Shown here: piece by piece, positions 40,279 to 44,290 of the stretch | Position numbering within the stretch: position 1 is the stretch's first letter | Layout of the letters: every line of letters begins with the position of its first letter | Assembly: GCA_041394725.1 (NCBI GenBank) | Contig: JAWKHR010000049.1 | Location: 1 to 44,290, forward strand | Direction of reading: 5' to 3' | DNA: 44,290 nt | Source of the DNA: JAWKHR01 sp041394725 | GTDB taxonomy: Bacteria; Acidobacteriota; Vicinamibacteria; Vicinamibacterales; SCN-69-37 | Position numbers and translations under genes: made by a program | The notes under the pieces: generated by a model | Told to the model about the DNA's origin: nothing | What the model saw: only the letters and a program-made list of their open reading frames with translations | Databases searched by the model: none

Positions 40279-41793
40279 TCAGCGGGTGCGCGTGACGTTC
40301 CGGAGGAACAGGAAGTCGGCGATCGGGGAGAGCGTGATGCCGGTCAGGCCCGCCTGCGCGACCACGACGTTCGTCTTGACCCAGAGCGGGACGATGGGCA
40401 CGTCGGCCGCGATGGCGCGCTGCGCCTCGCGGTAGAGCCCGGCGCGCCGCGCCTCGTCGAGCGCCGTGGAAGCCTCCGCGATGAGCGCGTCGACCCGCGG
40501 GTTGTCGTAGTGACCGCGGTTGAAGCCCGTCGGCGGCGTCTGGGTCGAGACGAAGACGCGCCGGAGCATGTCGGGGTCCGTGACGCCGACGAACTGCAGC
40601 GTGTAGAGCTGCACGTTGCCGCGGACGACGTCGGCGAAGAGCGTCGCGAACTCGTAGGAGCGCAGGTCCAGGGCGATGCCCACGGCCGCGAGTTGCTCGG
40701 CGAGGACGGCGGCCTGGAGCCGGTAGGCCTCGTTCGTGGACGTCTTGAGGCTGAGCGTGAACCGGGGCTGCGGGCCGTCGCCGTCGGGATCCGGGTAGCC
40801 GGCCTCGTCGAGCAGCGCGCGGGCGCGGGCCGGGTCGAAGGCGAACCGGTCCACGTCGCCGGCGTACGCCCACGACATCGGCGGCACGATCCCCGTCGCC
40901 GGTTCCGCCAGGCCGCGCCGCAGGTACTCGACGATGGCTTCGCGGTTCACCGCGTACGCGATGGCCTGCCGGACCCGCACGTCCGCCAGCCGCGCGTCGC
41001 GCAGGTTCAGGCCGATGTAGGCGAAGTCGGTGCCGGGCGCGGTCACCACCTGGATGTCCGGGTCCTTCCGGAGATCCCACGCGATGTCGGGCGCGAGGTC
41101 GTTGACGACCAGGTCCACGCTGCGGTTGCGCAGCTCGAGTCCCCGCATCGTGTCGTCGGGGACGACCTTGAACACCAGGCCCTCGTTGCGGGGCGGGCCG
41201 AGGTACGCCTCGGGGAACGGCGCGAGCGTGACGTGATCGTCCGGCACGAACTCCGCCAGCCGGTACGGACCGCTCCCCACGGGCCGGCGCCCGGCCTCGA
41301 CGCCCGTGCCGTCGGGGACGATGCCCATGACGAGGTTGATCGGAAAGGAGGCCGACGGCGCGGTGAGCCGGAAGGCGACCGTGTACCGATCGACCACGTC
41401 CACCCGCTCCAGCTCGCGGTAGGCGCCCTTGCGCGCGGAGACGAAGTCCGGGTCGAGGAAGCGCCGGAAGGTGTAGGCCACGTCGGCCGACGTCATCTCG
41501 CGGCCGTCGTGGAACCGCACGCCGGCGGGGATGGCGGCGACCCAGGTCTGGAAGTCCGTCGTGTCGAACCGCGTCGCCAGGTCCGGGACCACCCGCAGGG
41601 CGTCGTCGATCCGGACGAGGGAGCTGAAGAGCAGCTGCTGGATCTTCTGGGAGGTCTCGTCGATGCCGACCCCCGGGTCGAGGTTGGCGGGCGAACTCGT
41701 GATCGCGACGACGATGGGACCGTGCGGGGCGGAGCGGGCGCAGGCGGGGCCGAGGCACGCGACGGCCGCGGCGAGCGCCAGTGCGCGCCTCAC
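40279..41793 (-). CDS. Extracellular solute-binding protein family 5 (peptide ABC type)
   Basis: A 504-residue secreted binding protein. The signal peptide (residues 1-20, ACLGPACARS) suggests a lipoprotein, though the lipobox is not canonical. The mature part shows the family-5 pattern: ITSSPANLDPGVG, FSSLVRIDD, FHDGREMTSADVAYTFRRFLDP, GSGPYRLAEF, LRDARLADVRVRQAIAYAVNREAIVEYL and PPMSWAY. Such proteins bind oligopeptides, nickel or other small ligands for an ABC importer; no permease or ATPase gene is near. The GTG start overlaps the mutS stop (GTGA), an odd partner for it. Confidence 0.9.
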   Translation of the reverse strand: MRRALALAAAVACLGPACARSAPHGPIVVAITSSPANLDPGVGIDETSQKIQQLLFSSLVRIDDALRVVPDLATRFDTTDFQTWVAAIPAGVRFHDGREMTSADVAYTFRRFLDPDFVSARKGAYRELERVDVVDRYTVAFRLTAPSASFPINLVMGIVPDGTGVEAGRRPVGSGPYRLAEFVPDDHVTLAPFPEAYLGPPRNEGLVFKVVPDDTMRGLELRNRSVDLVVNDLAPDIAWDLRKDPDIQVVTAPGTDFAYIGLNLRDARLADVRVRQAIAYAVNREAIVEYLRRGLAEPATGIVPPMSWAYAGDVDRFAFDPARARALLDEAGYPDPDGDGPQPRFTLSLKTSTNEAYRLQAAVLAEQLAAVGIALDLRSYEFATLFADVVRGNVQLYTLQFVGVTDPDMLRRVFVSTQTPPTGFNRGHYDNPRVDALIAEASTALDEARRAGLYREAQRAIAADVPIVPLWVKTNVVVAQAGLTGITLSPIADFLFLRNVTRTR

Positions 41794-44290
41794 GCGTCGG
41801 CCTCGCGCTTGAGATCCGCCAGCAGGTTCAGCGCCTCGAGTGGCGTCAGCCGGTCGACCTCCAGCGCGCGCAGCCGGTCGACGACGGGGTGCGCCTCGGC
41901 CGGCGCGTGGAACAGCCCGAGCTGGCGCTCGCCGTCGCCGGGCGCGCCGCTCAGGCTCGGCCGGCCGCCGCGCTGCAGCTCGTCGCGTTCGAGCGCCGCG
42001 AGGATCTCCGAGGCGCGCCGGACGACCGCCGCGGGAATGCCCGCCAGGCGCGCCACCTGGATGCCGTAGCTGCGATCGGATCGCCCGTCCACGATCTTGT
42101 GCAGGAAGATGATGTGCTCGCGGAACTCGCGCGCGGCGACGTGGCAGTTGACCACGCCGGGCAGCGTGTCGGCGAGGTCGGTCAGCTCGTGGTAGTGCGT
42201 CGCGAAGATCGTCTTCGGCCGGGCCCGATCGTTCGTCGCGAGGTGCTCGGCCACGGCCCACGCCAGGCTCAGGCCGTCGAACGTGGCGGTGCCGCGGCCG
42301 ATCTCGTCGAGGATGACGAGGCTGCGCGACGTGGCCGCGTGCAGGATCGTCGCGGTTTCCTGCATCTCGACCATGAACGTGGACTGGCCGCGGACGATGT
42401 TGTCGGACGCGCCGACGCGCGCGAAGATGCGATCGACGACGGCGAGCTTGGCCGCCCGGGACGGCACGAACGAGCCGGCCTGCGCGAGCAGCGCGAGCAG
42501 CGCGACCTGCCGCAGGTAGGTGGACTTGCCGCCCATGTTCGGGCCGGTCAGGATCACGAGCTGCCGGCCGGCGGCGTCCAGCGTCACGTCGTTCGGCACG
42601 AAGGCCTCGCTGACGTGCCGCTCGACGATCGGGTGGCGCGCGTCGGTGGCCGTGAACTCGTCGCCGTCGTGGACCTGCGGCTTGGTGTAGTCGGCCGCGG
42701 TCGCCGTCTCGGCCAGCGCCGCGAGCACGTCGAGCGCGGCCACCGCGCGGGCGGTGTCGAGCACGCGCGGCGCCTGCGCCGCCACGGCGGACCGCAGCGC
42801 CTCGAACAGCTCGACCTCGCGCACGGCGATCCGCTCGTCGGCGCCGAGCACCTTCTCCTCGAACGTCTTGAGGCCGGGGGTGATGAACCGCTCGCCGCCG
42901 GCCACCGTCTGCTTGCGGATGTAGTCGTCGGGGACCCCGGCCAGCTGCGACTTCGTGACCTCGATGTAGTAGCCGAAGACGCGGTTGTAGCGCACCTTCA
43001 GCGTCGGGATGCCCGTGCGCGCGCGCTCGGATTCCTCCATCGCGGCGATCGCGGCCTTCCCGCCGCGGCTCACCGCGCGCAGCTCGTCGAGCTCGGCGTC
43101 CACGCCGTCGCGGATGACGCCGCCGTCGCGCGCCTGCGCCGGCGGCTCGTCCACCAGCGTCCGGGTGAGGACGTCGCGCAGATCCTCGAGCGGATCGATC
43201 TCGGCCGCGAGGCTGCCGACGAGCGGCGCCTGGAAGGCCCCGGCCAGCCCGGTCAGCTCCGGCAGCCGGGCGATCGACTGGCCGAGCGCGACCATGTCGC
43301 GCGGGCCCGCCGTGCCGAGCGAGACGCGCGAGACGAGGCGCTCGAGGTCGTGCATCGGCTCCAGCGCGGCCCGGAAGCGCCCGCGTTCGACCGTGCGGAA
43401 CGCGAAGTTCTCCACGGCGTCGAGCCGGTCGTGGATGCGGGCGAGCGAGACGAGCGGGCGCACGAGCCACTGCCGCAGCATCCGCCCGCCCATGGCCGTC
43501 ACCGTCCGATCGATGGCCTCGAGGAGCGACCCGGCGCGGCCGCCCTCGGCGCCCTCGACGACGTTCAGGTGGCGGAGCGTGACCGGATCGATCGCGAGCG
43601 CATCGGCCGTCACCTGGAAGGTGATCTGGCGGACGTGCGAGAGCTCGCGCCGTTGGGTGTCCTGCAGGTAGGCGACGATGGCGCCGGCGGCGGCCGTGGC
43701 GGCCGGGGCCTGGTCCAGGCCGAAGGCAGCCAGCGAGGCGACGCCGAACTGGCGGCACAGCGCCTCACGCGCGCCCGCCGGATCGAACGTCCACGCCGCG
43801 ACGCGCGTGATCCGCGCCTGGCCCGTGTCCCCGAACGCCGCGGCGTCGGCATCGTCGGACAGCAGCAGCTCCCGGGGCGCGTGGAGCGCCAGCTCGGACG
43901 CCAGCGCGTCCGCCGCGCCGGCGCCGCGCAGCTCGGTCGCGACGAAGGCCCCGGTGGAGACGTCGAGGAACGCCAGCCCGAACCCGGCCACGCCCCCCAG
44001 CGCCGGCGCCACGGCCGCGAGGAACGCCGGTTCGCGCGCGCTCAGGTACGAGGCGTCCGTGAAGGTGCCGGGCGACACCACGCGCGTGACCTCGCGCTTC
44101 ACGAGGCCTCTGGCCTTCTTCGGATCCTCGACCTGGTCGCAGATGGCGACGCGGTAGCCCTGGCGGACGAGCCGGGCGAGGTAGGTGTCCATCGCGTGGT
44201 GCGGCACGCCGCACATCGGGATGGACGCCCCGCTGCTGTCCTTCGCCCGCGAGGTGAGCGTCAGTTCCAGGACGCGCGACGCCGTCAGGG
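41790..44290 (-). CDS. mutS: DNA mismatch repair protein MutS, N terminus cut by the window
   Basis: The open frame continues to the right edge, so the first residues of the mismatch-binding domain are missing (it picks up at LTASRVLELTL and MCGVPHHA). The clamp, core and connector domains follow. The ATPase is complete: Walker A TGPNMGGKST, FVPSRAAKLAVVDRIFARVGASDNI, GQSTFMVEMQETATIL, Walker B LVILDEIGRGTATFDG and FATHYHELTDL. The short C-terminal segment with HP-VVDRLRALEVDRLTPLEALNLLADLK is the dimer/tetramer tail. MutS finds mismatches and recruits MutL. Confidence 0.96.
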   Translation of the reverse strand, partial: LTASRVLELTLTSRAKDSSGASIPMCGVPHHAMDTYLARLVRQGYRVAICDQVEDPKKARGLVKREVTRVVSPGTFTDASYLSAREPAFLAAVAPALGGVAGFGLAFLDVSTGAFVATELRGAGAADALASELALHAPRELLLSDDADAAAFGDTGQARITRVAAWTFDPAGAREALCRQFGVASLAAFGLDQAPAATAAAGAIVAYLQDTQRRELSHVRQITFQVTADALAIDPVTLRHLNVVEGAEGGRAGSLLEAIDRTVTAMGGRMLRQWLVRPLVSLARIHDRLDAVENFAFRTVERGRFRAALEPMHDLERLVSRVSLGTAGPRDMVALGQSIARLPELTGLAGAFQAPLVGSLAAEIDPLEDLRDVLTRTLVDEPPAQARDGGVIRDGVDAELDELRAVSRGGKAAIAAMEESERARTGIPTLKVRYNRVFGYYIEVTKSQLAGVPDDYIRKQTVAGGERFITPGLKTFEEKVLGADERIAVREVELFEALRSAVAAQAPRVLDTARAVAALDVLAALAETATAADYTKPQVHDGDEFTATDARHPIVERHVSEAFVPNDVTLDAAGRQLVILTGPNMGGKSTYLRQVALLALLAQAGSFVPSRAAKLAVVDRIFARVGASDNIVRGQSTFMVEMQETATILHAATSRSLVILDEIGRGTATFDGLSLAWAVAEHLATNDRARPKTIFATHYHELTDLADTLPGVVNCHVAAREFREHIIFLHKIVDGRSDRSYGIQVARLAGIPAAVVRRASEILAALERDELQRGGRPSLSGAPGDGERQLGLFHAPAEAHPVVDRLRALEVDRLTPLEALNLLADLKREADA

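Noticed and set aside
39082..42069. Long plus-strand open frame of 995 codons
   Set aside because: Runs antisense to the ureohydrolase, DHS-like, solute-binding and mutS genes; composition is a mirror of their codons and no domain is recognisable.
40279..43758. Minus-strand open frame that seems to fuse a large unknown N-terminal part to the solute-binding protein
   Set aside because: The N-terminal 655 residues are an out-of-frame reading of mutS; the real solute-binding gene starts at GTG 41793.

Overview
The window is a GC-rich bacterial chromosome segment with tightly packed genes, ATGA/GTGA/TGATG start-stop overlaps and short gaps. An 820-residue MacB/FtsX-type permease with no ATPase beside it (the 'acidobacterial duplicated orphan permease' type), a large secreted BNR/sortilin-like propeller protein, a TonB-dependent receptor and the overall base composition point to Acidobacteriota, probably the Vicinamibacteria. 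This is inference from gene content; there is no rRNA gene to confirm it.

Layout. 1-6963 (+): end of rsmD, coaD, an aminotransferase, a GlcD-type FAD oxidase, a secreted cyclophilin, the orphan permease and a CoA-binding protein. 6964-8898: rho, flanked on both sides by low-GC, word-like intergenic repeats; its own leader has a perfect hairpin and a C-rich, G-poor stretch. 8899-14820 (-): a proteostasis operon hspR-dnaJ-clpB-ftsH. From about 12470 to 15637 the sequence carries a single-base indel every few tens of bases, breaking clpB (5' part), dnaJ, hspR and a divergent terC-like gene, with clean sequence on both sides; I read this as a consensus error patch, not biology. 15863-19449 (+): an NtrC-like regulator that has lost its catalytic motifs, an FkbM methyltransferase, a HAD phosphatase and a PilZ protein.

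19507-23467 (-): the most unusual part. A three-gene operon with its own promoter encodes a PqqD-like protein, a 64-residue peptide whose N-terminal half matches the lasso-peptide leader spacing (with Trp for Tyr), and an HPr-kinase-like protein. It looks like a peptide-modification cassette with leader-binding protein and kinase but no cyclase, protease or transporter. Upstream on the same strand lie a P1 (DmpA/NylC-type) peptidase and a sodium/solute symporter.

23544-31162: surE, tRNA-Pro(CGG), a CBS protein, the nfeD-slipin pair and trxC (both -), a YVTN propeller, a secreted beta/gamma-crystallin and a secreted DUF2785 protein. 31217-36461: TonB receptor (-) and the BNR protein (+, broken once in a Gly/Arg-rich linker). 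36571-38275 (+): acyP, apt, tRNA-Arg(CCT) and a YfgM-like protein. 38282-44290 (-): an overlapping pair for polyamine metabolism (deoxyhypusine/homospermidine synthase family plus agmatinase-type ureohydrolase), and mutS overlapping a peptide-type solute-binding protein. Several genes have a TAnnnT box 6-9 bases before the start codon, suggesting leaderless mRNAs.
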